Of a DNA stretch of 64,000 bases, positions 1-8,000 are shown piece after piece. Each line of letters starts with the position of its first letter. The stretch's first letter is position 1. This DNA comes from Flavobacteriales bacterium (GTDB lineage: Bacteria; Bacteroidota; Bacteroidia; Flavobacteriales_D; Sanyastnellaceae): the NCBI GenBank assembly GCA_027491075.1, contig JAIXWX010000025.1, forward strand, positions 310,001 through 374,000. Reading direction: 5' to 3'. The translations under genes were made by a program, and so were the position numbers. A model generated the notes under the pieces. It was given only the letters and a program-made list of their open reading frames with translations. It did not search any database and had not been told where the DNA came from.

Positions 1-164
1 ATAGTGCTGCCGCGTCTTCCTCTTTGGAGGAATACTTTTATGCAAGCGGGAAGATAAAAGTGGTGATCACCGTTGCCGCGATTGTCCTTATAGGACTATT
101 CGTCTACCTGCAGCGCTTGGACTCTCGCTTGAAGAAATTAGAAAAAAATAAGATAGAGAAATGA
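1..164 (+). CDS. ccmD: CcmD-like small membrane protein (5' truncated by window edge)
   Basis: The reading frame enters at base 3 without a start codon and ends at TGA 162-164, so only the C-terminal 53 residues are visible. They hold a short acidic/aromatic stretch (EEYFYASGK), one membrane helix (VVITVAAIVLIGLFVYL) and a charged lysine-rich tail, which is the build of CcmD. CcmD assists release of haem-loaded CcmE from the CcmABC complex in the inner membrane. The stop overlaps the ccmE start (ATGA), so the two are translationally coupled. Identification rests on size, topology and position; CcmD proteins have little sequence conservation. Confidence 0.7.
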   Translation, partial: SAAASSSLEEYFYASGKIKVVITVAAIVLIGLFVYLQRLDSRLKKLEKNKIEK

Positions 165-583
165 AGAAGATGAACATCGTTTTTCTGGTGTTGATTGCTG
201 TGGTATCAGCCATTCTCATCAGTGTGTATGTTGGAACTGTGCCAAGCACCACTTTCGGAGGGGCTAAGGAAAACACGGGAGAAGACGTGAGAATTACTGG
301 CGTATTGGACAAAACAATGCCAATTGAATATGATCCATTAGCCAATGCTAATCTCACCAAATTTCATGTTGTGGATTCAACGGGGCATTCTGAAAAAGTA
401 TTTCTTCATTATGAGAAAGGCAAGCCTGATGGACTCGAGTTTTCAGAGAAAATCACCTTGCTGGGGAAGTTTGAAGAAGACGGAGCATTTCATGCCAATG
501 ATATACAAATGAAGTGTCCAAGTAAGTACAATGATCAAAAGCATTCTCTAGAAACGGCGGATGTACAAAACAATCCTCAATAA
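161..583 (+). CDS. ccmE: Cytochrome c maturation haem chaperone CcmE, CxxxY variant
   Basis: The product is 140 residues, with an N-terminal membrane anchor (about residues 5-24) and a periplasmic OB-fold domain (GVLDKTMPIEYD, FHVVDSTG, ITLLGKFEEDGAFHANDIQMK). CcmE receives haem from CcmC and passes it to CcmF for attachment to apocytochrome c. In E. coli haem is held covalently by His130 in an HxxxY motif. Here the matching place reads C119-P-S-K-Y123, a CxxxY motif as known from archaeal and Desulfovibrio CcmE. The start overlaps the ccmD-like stop, and ccmF begins 3 bases after the ccmE stop. The family call is secure; use of Cys119 as haem ligand is inferred. Confidence 0.92.
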   Translation: MKKMNIVFLVLIAVVSAILISVYVGTVPSTTFGGAKENTGEDVRITGVLDKTMPIEYDPLANANLTKFHVVDSTGHSEKVFLHYEKGKPDGLEFSEKITLLGKFEEDGAFHANDIQMKCPSKYNDQKHSLETADVQNNPQ

Positions 584-586
584 AAA

Positions 587-3460
587 ATGAGCGAGATAGA
601 ATATTTGAATGAAAATGCATTGCCGGGCCAGCTCGGCAATTTGTTTGTAGTGTTGAGCTTTGTTTCTGCCCTGTTTGCTACGGTGGCCTATTTCATGTCC
701 ACTAAAAGCAATGGTATAAACGATATCTGGAAACGCCCTGCACGTTTTGCTTTCTACGTCCATGGAGTTTCTGTAATTGGAGTGATTGGTACCTTGCTGT
801 ACATGCTGTTCAATCACATGTATGAATACAAGTATGTGTGGGAACACTTGAACAACGAGATGCCCATGCAGTATGTGTTTAGCTGTATGTGGGAAGGACA
901 AGAGGGAAGTTTCTTGTTGTGGACTTTTTGGCATGTGATCCTTGGAGTATTGCTCATTCGATGGTCGAAGTCATGGGAGCCTTGGGTGATGACCATTGTA
1001 GCGTTAGTGGAAGTATTCCTTGCGTCGATGCTCCTAGGAGTTTATTTCGGTGACTTCCAGTTCGGAAGCAATCCATTTTTATTGAATCGCGAGGCCGCGG
1101 TCAATGTTGGTTTACCTTGGACACTCAAGGCAAATTACCTCGATTTACCGACCTTTCAAAATGGACGTGGACTAAATCCTCTTCTTCAGAATTACTGGAT
1201 GACAATTCACCCACCTACTCTTTTCCTTGGTTTCGCCTCGACGTTGATTCCTTTTGCTTATGCCATTGCTGGTTTGTGGAAAGGCGATCGCTCTGGTTGG
1301 ATAAAACCCGCCATTCCTTGGGCATTTTTTGGAGTGATGATTTTAGGTACTGGAATTTTGATGGGAGGTGCTTGGGCCTATGAAGCATTAGGCTTCGGTG
1401 GATTTTGGGCATGGGATCCGGTGGAGAATGCATCATTAGTCCCATGGCTCACCTTTGTGGCTTCTGCCCACTTGTTGGTGATTAATCAAAGAAAACAGAC
1501 TTCCGTTTTTTCAGCCTTGGTTCTTACCATGAGCACATTCATCCTTGTGCTGTATTCTACTTTTCTAACCCGTAGCGGAGTATTGGGTGATAGCAGTGTA
1601 CACAGTTTTGTAGACAGTGGAATATTGGCTCAACTTCTCGTTTACCTGCTTGTATTTACCGCATTGAGCACCTACTTGCTTTCAGCATCCAAGGCCATGA
1701 GATGGTTCTACGGCTTATTATCTCTGGCTTTATTTATAACAGCGGTGGTGAGCGTCATGAGCGCTGATGAGACGATCGCCAATGCAGAAGGAGCATTGCC
1801 AGGTGATGGAACCATTGTCCCTCAATTGACGCTGATCTTTGTTGTCGTCTCTTTAGTATATATGTATTTAAGCTACCGTAAGGAGTATCGCGTTTCGGTA
1901 GAACAAGAAGAAGCGCTTTGGTCAAGAGAATTTTGGATGTTCATTGGAGCGCTCGTCTTGACGCTTTCGGCCATTCACGTTACGGTTCAAACCAGTGTAA
2001 ACGTGGGCAATATTTTTCTAGCTCCATTTGAAAATGCCTTCGCAGCATTGCACAAGAGCACTGGATGGGAATTTGCTAAGCGTTTATCTGAACACAATTT
2101 TGCAGCGCCAGCGGAGAAAGAAAGATTCGATGCGTATCATAAAGTACAAATTCCATTGGCTTTTATATTGTTCTTGATCGTTGCGATTGGTCAATTCTTG
2201 AAATACAGAAAAACGGAGTTTAGTTATTTTATAAAAAAGATTTCATTGAGCTTGGTGCTTGCATTTTTGGTAACCATTACACTGGGTTTCTTTGTGAGTT
2301 TTGAGAGCAACTCAGGTCCTCTTTATGCATTGGTTTTCTCAACCTTTTTCGCACTCTTTGCAAATGTTGACTATGCATGGCGTATTTTAAAAGGAAAAAT
2401 GGATGTAATAGGTGCGAGCGTAGCACACATGGGATTTGCGCTATTGATTATCGGTGCAGTGATAAGCACATCGCAGTCATTCTTTATTTCAGAAAACAAG
2501 GTTGGAAATGTCAAGGAATTGAGCGAAGACTTTGACAATACAGAAGACATGTTGATCTACAAAGGAGACACCATGGTGATGGGCGATTACTTCGTTCATT
2601 TCAAAGATAAGTACAAGAGTGGCAATAGACTTTACTGCACGATAGATTACTTGAAGAAGCAACCCAAAGACTACAAACAGGGGGAATACGTAGTGGTACA
2701 AGGAGCGATTTTCCGTGCAACACGCGATCACGTTGCAGGGGACAATTTCGTGAAAGATTGGAGCGGCGATTCTCTTTGGGTGCAAGTCACTCCAGCCGAA
2801 GCCGATGCTCACGATACTCCAGATTGGACGCCAGGAACACCAGGAGAGAAGTTGTTTACCCTCGAACCCACTTTGTTGTTTGCGAAGGATCAAACCAGCA
2901 GAGAACCAAGTATCAAGCATTTCATAGGTAAAGATTTATACACCTATATCAAGTACACTGAAACGGAAATGAAATCCGATTCCGCGGGCTACCTTGATCC
3001 CAAGTCTGGAGTCATAGCATATAAAACACCCGTGCGACTTTCTGAAACGGTAACGTTTTCATTGGACACACTTGTCCGTGTAGACTCACTTCCAGAAGGT
3101 CTTCCAAAGAATGTGATTCTTAAAAAAGGCAATGCCATTCTCACGGATGGAGCTACCACCGAGACACTCGTGATTGCATCCGTAGCAATGGACAATGGAA
3201 CACCGCTTACATTCCCGGTAGAGAGCAAGAAATTCAAGATGCTCTTATCCATTAAAGAAGGAGCAGACGGAAAGCCTGAGTTGACTATGCAGCAGCACAG
3301 CAGCGCAGTGAAAGACATGTTGATCCTAAGCGCCGAAGTATTTCCACAAATAAATGTATTGTGGTTGGGATGTTTGATCATGGTGATTGGAACCACCATG
3401 GCTATTCGTCATCGCATTAAATTAGCAAAAAAATCAAACGCCGATGTCTCCGTTTCTTAA
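587..3460 (+). CDS. ccmF: Haem lyase subunit CcmF (long form)
   Basis: CcmF is the multi-spanning inner-membrane protein that takes haem from CcmE and joins it to the CXXCH cysteines of apocytochromes. The 957-residue product carries the tryptophan-rich WWD haem-handling segment at about residues 263-287 (WAYEALGFGGFWAWDPVENA) inside a set of about 14 membrane helices. A conserved TIHPPTLFLGF segment lies at about 206-216. Proteobacterial CcmF is about 650 residues; the excess lies mainly in a large soluble region at about residues 640-930, just before the last helix and presumably periplasmic. It follows ccmE directly and overlaps the next gene by 17 bases. No ccmG or ccmH follows. Confidence 0.95.
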   Translation: MSEIEYLNENALPGQLGNLFVVLSFVSALFATVAYFMSTKSNGINDIWKRPARFAFYVHGVSVIGVIGTLLYMLFNHMYEYKYVWEHLNNEMPMQYVFSCMWEGQEGSFLLWTFWHVILGVLLIRWSKSWEPWVMTIVALVEVFLASMLLGVYFGDFQFGSNPFLLNREAAVNVGLPWTLKANYLDLPTFQNGRGLNPLLQNYWMTIHPPTLFLGFASTLIPFAYAIAGLWKGDRSGWIKPAIPWAFFGVMILGTGILMGGAWAYEALGFGGFWAWDPVENASLVPWLTFVASAHLLVINQRKQTSVFSALVLTMSTFILVLYSTFLTRSGVLGDSSVHSFVDSGILAQLLVYLLVFTALSTYLLSASKAMRWFYGLLSLALFITAVVSVMSADETIANAEGALPGDGTIVPQLTLIFVVVSLVYMYLSYRKEYRVSVEQEEALWSREFWMFIGALVLTLSAIHVTVQTSVNVGNIFLAPFENAFAALHKSTGWEFAKRLSEHNFAAPAEKERFDAYHKVQIPLAFILFLIVAIGQFLKYRKTEFSYFIKKISLSLVLAFLVTITLGFFVSFESNSGPLYALVFSTFFALFANVDYAWRILKGKMDVIGASVAHMGFALLIIGAVISTSQSFFISENKVGNVKELSEDFDNTEDMLIYKGDTMVMGDYFVHFKDKYKSGNRLYCTIDYLKKQPKDYKQGEYVVVQGAIFRATRDHVAGDNFVKDWSGDSLWVQVTPAEADAHDTPDWTPGTPGEKLFTLEPTLLFAKDQTSREPSIKHFIGKDLYTYIKYTETEMKSDSAGYLDPKSGVIAYKTPVRLSETVTFSLDTLVRVDSLPEGLPKNVILKKGNAILTDGATTETLVIASVAMDNGTPLTFPVESKKFKMLLSIKEGADGKPELTMQQHSSAVKDMLILSAEVFPQINVLWLGCLIMVIGTTMAIRHRIKLAKKSNADVSVS

Positions 3461-3848
3461 AAGACTTTTAGCCATAATTTTTGGCGTATTGTCCGCTTTT
3501 GTGATTATCACCATTGTAGAAGGAGTGGGGTCCAATATATATCCCATCCCTGAAGGTTCAGATCCCAACTCCATGGAAGGGTTGAGAAAAATTATGGAGT
3601 CGCGTCCGGTAGGCGCATTTTTAATAGTCATACTTGGGCACTTATTGGGAGCATTGAGTGGTGGAGCGGTAGCGAAATTGATAGATAGATCCAATTTCAG
3701 AAACGCCTTGATTGTAGGAGGATTATTGATGGTTTTTGGATTATTAAATCTTGTTTCTCTGCCCCATCCATTGTGGTTTTGGCTTGATCTATTTATATAC
3801 ATGCCCGCAGCTTATTTAGGAGCCAAGCTCGTCAGCGGTAAGAGGTAA
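3444..3848 (+). CDS. Small four-helix membrane protein of unknown function
   Basis: A 134-residue hydrophobic protein with four predicted membrane helices (about residues 6-28, 52-72, 88-108 and 112-130) and a short polar loop containing IYPIPEGSDPN after helix 1. The gene starts inside the last codons of ccmF, so it is probably co-transcribed and translationally coupled. I do not recognise a named family and assign no function. It could be an accessory of the cytochrome maturation operon or simply its last passenger gene. Downstream lie the tandem repeats rather than a clear terminator. Confidence 0.75.
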   Translation: MSPFLKRLLAIIFGVLSAFVIITIVEGVGSNIYPIPEGSDPNSMEGLRKIMESRPVGAFLIVILGHLLGALSGGAVAKLIDRSNFRNALIVGGLLMVFGLLNLVSLPHPLWFWLDLFIYMPAAYLGAKLVSGKR

Positions 3849-3910
3849 TCTTCGAGCAGCTAAGAATGAGAACATGAAGACGATGAAACTAAAGCTTGTT
3901 GCATGGTTTT

Positions 3911-4064
3911 ATTCGCAAAACCTGATTCGCAAAACCTGATTCGCAAGACCTGATTCGCAAAACCTGATTCGCGAAACCTGATTCGCAAAACCTGATTCGC
4001 AAGACCTGATTCGCAAGACCTGATTCGCAAAACCTGATTCGCAAAACCTGATTCGCAATGACTG
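3911..4064. repeat. Tandem array of eleven 14-bp units
   Basis: Eleven consecutive copies of a 14-base unit, consensus ATTCGCAAAACCTG, without spacers. Variants carry A-to-G at unit position 8 (AAGACC, three copies) or position 7 (GCGAAACC, one copy), and the last unit is degenerate (CAATGACTG). A twelfth partial unit (ATTCGG) leads into the next array. The array sits between two convergent genes and is not coding: the minus-strand frame through it is only a periodic translation of the repeat. Confidence 0.97.
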
Positions 4065-4070
4065 ATTCGG

Positions 4071-4147
4071 AATTCCAAATTCCAAATTCTAAACTCTAAA
4101 TTCTAAACTCCAAATTCCAAATTCCAAATTCCAAATTCTAAATTCCC
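4071..4147. repeat. Tandem array of eleven 7-bp units
   Basis: Eleven consecutive heptamers, consensus AATTCCA, with T variants at position 6 and C variants at position 3. It directly follows the 14-bp array and ends just before the stop codon of the minus-strand transporter at 4154. The period is exactly half that of the neighbouring array, and both units contain an ATTC core. Heptamer arrays of this general kind occur between genes in Bacteroidota and cyanobacteria; their function is not established. Confidence 0.95.
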
Positions 4148-4153
4148 CTTCAT

Positions 4154-4987
4154 TCACTTCACTTTGGCATTTAGTACAACCCCCATCACGACTAGGAGCA
4201 TTCCGAGAAAACTAAGTAGATAGATTTCTTCTCCAAAAAAGAAGTAGCCGATGATGACGGCGAAAATGGCTCCGAAATAATTCCATGGGGCTATTTTACT
4301 GGCTACGTCGCTATGCAAGGCTAAGGTCATCAGATATTGAGCGGCATGAGCAAAAATGCCCATGAAAATGAGCCACAACCATTCTAATCCAACAGGGGTT
4401 ACAAAGTGATAAAAGCACCAAATACCGGTGATGGGTATCGCTACCATCGGGTTGTAGAGCACAATGGTCATGGCATGATCTGTTCCTTTGCTTTTTATAA
4501 TGCTATTGTATGCAAGGCCTGCAAAGAATGCAGAAGCAACTCCAATCATTAGCCAAAACCCAGAAACGCGACTGTCAAATCCTTTGATCATAGCTGCACC
4601 AATAAAGGAAACAGCGAAGAACAACCATCGGATGGGCTTGACTTTTTGTTGGTTGAGTTGAGTAGCAATCAAAACGGTGAATACTGGCGATAAGTATTGA
4701 ATCGTACTTGCACTAGCCAAAGGCATGTTCATCACGGTAGAAAAGAAAAGCATCAAGGCTATCAGCCCCATGAGCCCTCGCATAATGAGCCAAAACTTGT
4801 TGTTGCCCCAAAAACTGATACCATAGTATTTGATAAAAGAAGCCGCAAAAAGGAAAGAAATCACAGAACGAAAAAGGATCAATTCGTGAACCGGTATGTG
4901 CGCGTGGGATTTGGCAATAGCATTGACGACTGCAAAGCAGAACACCGATGCCACCATAAATAGGATACCCTTTCCTTCTGAACTCAA
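4154..4987 (-). CDS. EamA/DMT-family transporter
   Basis: A 277-residue integral membrane protein with about ten hydrophobic helices arranged as two EamA repeats, typical of the drug/metabolite transporter superfamily of inner-membrane exporters. The substrate cannot be read from sequence. The first codon is TTG (positions 4987-4985); an in-frame stop lies just upstream and the first ATG is codon 11, within helix 1, so the TTG start is preferred. It lies 34 bases behind the alpha/beta hydrolase on the same strand and may share its transcript. The 3' end abuts the heptamer array. Confidence 0.88.
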   Translation of the reverse strand: MSSEGKGILFMVASVFCFAVVNAIAKSHAHIPVHELILFRSVISFLFAASFIKYYGISFWGNNKFWLIMRGLMGLIALMLFFSTVMNMPLASASTIQYLSPVFTVLIATQLNQQKVKPIRWLFFAVSFIGAAMIKGFDSRVSGFWLMIGVASAFFAGLAYNSIIKSKGTDHAMTIVLYNPMVAIPITGIWCFYHFVTPVGLEWLWLIFMGIFAHAAQYLMTLALHSDVASKIAPWNYFGAIFAVIIGYFFFGEEIYLLSFLGMLLVVMGVVLNAKVK

Positions 4988-5021
4988 CGTGTTATTTTAT
5001 GAAAGTCTGAAAACCCACGGC

Positions 5022-6026
5022 TTATTTCCATAGTAAGACTTGGGTCAAAAATACATCAGATCGGTCCATAAAGACGTTATGAGAACATTGATCTAGATAC
5101 AGCAGGTGATCTGCGCCAATCAAACTTTTAAGAAACTCAATTTGTTTAGCGGAGTACAAGCCGTCTTCCTTTCCATACAGTCCATAAATACGCATGCCTT
5201 GGTTCAATAACAACCGGATGTCATTGGTTAAATCTAGTGTAGTGTATCCTTCATTCTTCCAAAATCCTTGAGGCGCATCGATCGTCATCTTTCCAGCAAA
5301 CTTGAATAGGGATGTATCTGCTTTGAAATTGGAATAAATGGACTTAGCCTCTTCGGTAGGCGTTGAAGCCGAGTAGAATTTGTTTTGTAGAGCATGACGA
5401 AAGCACATCGAGCTGTACTGAATACTGGAGGAGTCCATACTCTCTAACATTTTTAAAAACGCCAGATTGATAGTGTCTTTTTTTTCAATGTAGATGGTTT
5501 TGCAGCGTGAGATGATTTGCTTAAATGATTCTTGTAGCGAGACTGGAGCTCCGACATAGATGATAGAGGAGACACGGTTGGGGTAATTTTTTGCGAATGA
5601 GGTAGCAATAATTCCCCCAAAACTATGTCCAATCAAACAGGCTTTTTTGATCGAAAACGTATTGAGAATATGGACGAGATCGTCATTCGATTGATTAAAA
5701 CTAAATTCACTTTTATTGTCAGTACTGCGTCCTTCTCCGCGTCGATCGTACACGATCACAAACATGCCTAACTTGGAAAGCTTCATTGCGGTCGAGCTTT
5801 CGAAGTTGGCACTGTTGTACCCTGGTCCGCCATGTAAAAATATCACCGCGCTGTCTTTAGGATCACCAAACGTTTTTACATATAGATCTTGAGCTTCGCT
5901 TTCAAAAGAAAATGAATCATAGGAAATAGAACGCTCTAGAGCGGAATGATCCACGAAGATGTATTGAGAAAAAGAGGCGATCGCAAAAAGTGGCAACCAT
6001 AAAGTAAGCATATTTAACATGTTCAT
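5022..6026 (-). CDS. Exported or membrane-anchored alpha/beta-fold hydrolase
   Basis: A 334-residue protein with an N-terminal hydrophobic segment (LTLWLPLFAIASFSQ) that looks like a signal peptide or anchor. The alpha/beta-hydrolase core shows an HGGPGYNS oxyanion loop (about 65-72), the nucleophile elbow GHSFGG with Ser135, an acid in YGKEDGLYS and the terminal His in DQCSHNVFMD. The HGGPG signature resembles proline iminopeptidase (S33) relatives, but the substrate is unknown. It starts 38 bases after the glgB stop on the same strand, so it may be read through from the alpha-glucan operon, although nothing in it points to glucan metabolism. Confidence 0.85.
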   Translation of the reverse strand: MNMLNMLTLWLPLFAIASFSQYIFVDHSALERSISYDSFSFESEAQDLYVKTFGDPKDSAVIFLHGGPGYNSANFESSTAMKLSKLGMFVIVYDRRGEGRSTDNKSEFSFNQSNDDLVHILNTFSIKKACLIGHSFGGIIATSFAKNYPNRVSSIIYVGAPVSLQESFKQIISRCKTIYIEKKDTINLAFLKMLESMDSSSIQYSSMCFRHALQNKFYSASTPTEEAKSIYSNFKADTSLFKFAGKMTIDAPQGFWKNEGYTTLDLTNDIRLLLNQGMRIYGLYGKEDGLYSAKQIEFLKSLIGADHLLYLDQCSHNVFMDRSDVFLTQVLLWK

Positions 6027-6064
6027 ATAGATGGACCAGATGAGTGAGTTGTAACGTCGCTAAT

Positions 6065-7996
6065 CTACGCAAGAATAAACCCTCCTAGCGGAGGTAATGT
6101 AAATGATGCACTGTAAGGTTGATTTTGCCATGGTGTTTTTTCTATTGCTATGTTGCCGTTAATCATCCCGGATCCGCCAAAGGATGTGTCATCGGAATTG
6201 AGAATTTCTTTCCATGGTTTATTATAGGGTATACCAATTCGGTATTCGTGACGGGGAACGGGAGTTAAGTTGAACGCAACAATAACATGTTCTGTAGGAT
6301 GATTGCCTTTTCTCATCAGAATCATCACGCTATTGTGATGATCTGAATTATCAATCCACTCAAATCCAGCACCCTCAAAACTCTTTTCAAATAGTGCAGG
6401 ATAATGAGTATAGATGTGATTCAGTTTTTGAACAAAACGCTGAATTCCGCGGTGTGGTTCATATTCCAAGAGATGCCAGTCTAGACTCTGTTGATGATTC
6501 CATTCTTCCGTTTGTGCAAACTCGCATCCTTGAAACAACAATTTGGTTCCTGGATGTGCGTACATCCATAAATACAGCAAGCGGAGATTAGCAAAGCGTT
6601 GCCAATCATCTCCTGGCATTTTATAGACCAGTGATTTTTTTCCATGAACTACTTCGTCATGGGAAAGAGGTAACATAAAATTTTCCGTAAATGCGTATAC
6701 CAAAGAAAATGTCAATTCATTTTGATGATATTGGCGATAATAAGGATCGCGCTCGAAGTAGCGCAAGCTATCGTTCATCCAGCCCATCATCCATTTCATG
6801 CCGAAACCGAGTCCTCCGGCAAATGTAGGTCTCGACACACCGCCCCAAGAAGTGCTTTCTTCTGCAATAGTTTGTGCAAAAGGAAAGTTGCTATAAACGG
6901 TTTCATTCAATTCTTTGAGAAAATGTACATTCTCTAAATTCTCACGACCACCGTATTCATTGGGTACCCATTCGCCTTCTTTGCGGGAGTAGTCTAGGTA
7001 TAACATACTTGCCACGGCATCTACTCGTAGCCCATCGATGTGATACTTTTCCAACCAGAAAAGCGCATTGCTAATGAGTATAGAGCGCACTTCATTTCTT
7101 CCAAAATTGAAAATAAAAGACTTCCAATCAGGATGAAATCCTTTTCTAGGATCTGCGTGTTCGTACAAATGAGTTCCGTCAAATTTATATAGTCCGTGTG
7201 CATCACCTGGGAAATGAGCAGGTACCCAATCGATGATCACACCGATATTTTCTTGATGCAAGGCATCCACCAACCTCATGAATCCTTGAGGATCTCCGAA
7301 ACGAGCACTGGGAGCGAAGTATCCCGTTACCTGATATCCCCATGAGCCGTCAAAGGGGTGTTCCATTACTGGCATGAATTCAACATGTGTAAAGCCCATT
7401 TCTTTGACGTAGGGAACTAGCTGTGCAGCGATATCATCGTAGGATAAAAACTCCTCTGGATTATCAGGACTTCTCTTCCAACTTCCAAGGTGAATTTCAT
7501 AAACACTGAATGGCGCTCCTAATACATTGCGTTTTTCCTTTTCTTTTTGCCATTTTTTATCCTTCCACTTATAATCCAAATTCCAAGTAATGCTTCCCGT
7601 CTTTGGTCTTTTTTCTGCGAAGTGAGCAAAAGGATCCGCTTTTTCTAACATGCGCCCATCGGGTGCTTGAATCGCATATTTATATAGTTCTCCCTCAGCG
7701 ATTGAAGGAATAAATCCTTCCCATATTCCGCTGCTATCCCAACGAGGGTAGAGGAGGTGCTCGTTGTGATTCCAGTGATTGAAGTTTCCCACCACAGCAA
7801 CCGATTGAGCATTGGGAGCCCACACACCGAAGTACGTTCCCTTTTTTCGACCAATGGTCATGACATGCGCTCCGAAATGTTCGTATAAACGAAAATGTTT
7901 TCCAGCTTTAAAAAGCTCAATATCGAAGTCGCTGAACAAGCTGTGTGAAATCACTTTCGGTGTTTCCTTTTTTTGTGGAGTGCTCTTTTTAGCCAT
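6065..7996 (-). CDS. glgB: 1,4-alpha-glucan branching enzyme GlgB
   Basis: GlgB cuts alpha-1,4-glucan chains and re-attaches the fragment through alpha-1,6 bonds in the cytoplasm. The 643-residue protein has an N-terminal CBM48 domain (YFGVWAPNAQSVAVVGNFNHW, about 55-75), a GH13 barrel and a C-terminal beta domain. Catalytic signatures are clear: nucleophile Asp326 in DGLRVDAV, the acid/base glutamate in AEEST (379-380) and LSHDEVVHGK with Asp447. The lysine-rich start (MAKKSTPQKK) resembles that of glgE. It is the last glucan gene of the minus-strand cluster, 4 bases behind the maltokinase gene, and would branch the linear polymer that GlgE makes. Confidence 0.97.
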   Translation of the reverse strand: MAKKSTPQKKETPKVISHSLFSDFDIELFKAGKHFRLYEHFGAHVMTIGRKKGTYFGVWAPNAQSVAVVGNFNHWNHNEHLLYPRWDSSGIWEGFIPSIAEGELYKYAIQAPDGRMLEKADPFAHFAEKRPKTGSITWNLDYKWKDKKWQKEKEKRNVLGAPFSVYEIHLGSWKRSPDNPEEFLSYDDIAAQLVPYVKEMGFTHVEFMPVMEHPFDGSWGYQVTGYFAPSARFGDPQGFMRLVDALHQENIGVIIDWVPAHFPGDAHGLYKFDGTHLYEHADPRKGFHPDWKSFIFNFGRNEVRSILISNALFWLEKYHIDGLRVDAVASMLYLDYSRKEGEWVPNEYGGRENLENVHFLKELNETVYSNFPFAQTIAEESTSWGGVSRPTFAGGLGFGMKWMMGWMNDSLRYFERDPYYRQYHQNELTFSLVYAFTENFMLPLSHDEVVHGKKSLVYKMPGDDWQRFANLRLLYLWMYAHPGTKLLFQGCEFAQTEEWNHQQSLDWHLLEYEPHRGIQRFVQKLNHIYTHYPALFEKSFEGAGFEWIDNSDHHNSVMILMRKGNHPTEHVIVAFNLTPVPRHEYRIGIPYNKPWKEILNSDDTSFGGSGMINGNIAIEKTPWQNQPYSASFTLPPLGGFILA

Positions 7997-8000
7997 GATG

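Noticed and set aside
3860-4078. Minus-strand 72-codon frame with repeating SGFANQVLRI-like residues
   Set aside because: It is only the translation of the 14-bp tandem array, and it has no plausible initiation context or independent end.
3911-4147. Possible CRISPR array
   Set aside because: Units of 14 and 7 bp follow each other without unique spacers, and there are no cas genes.
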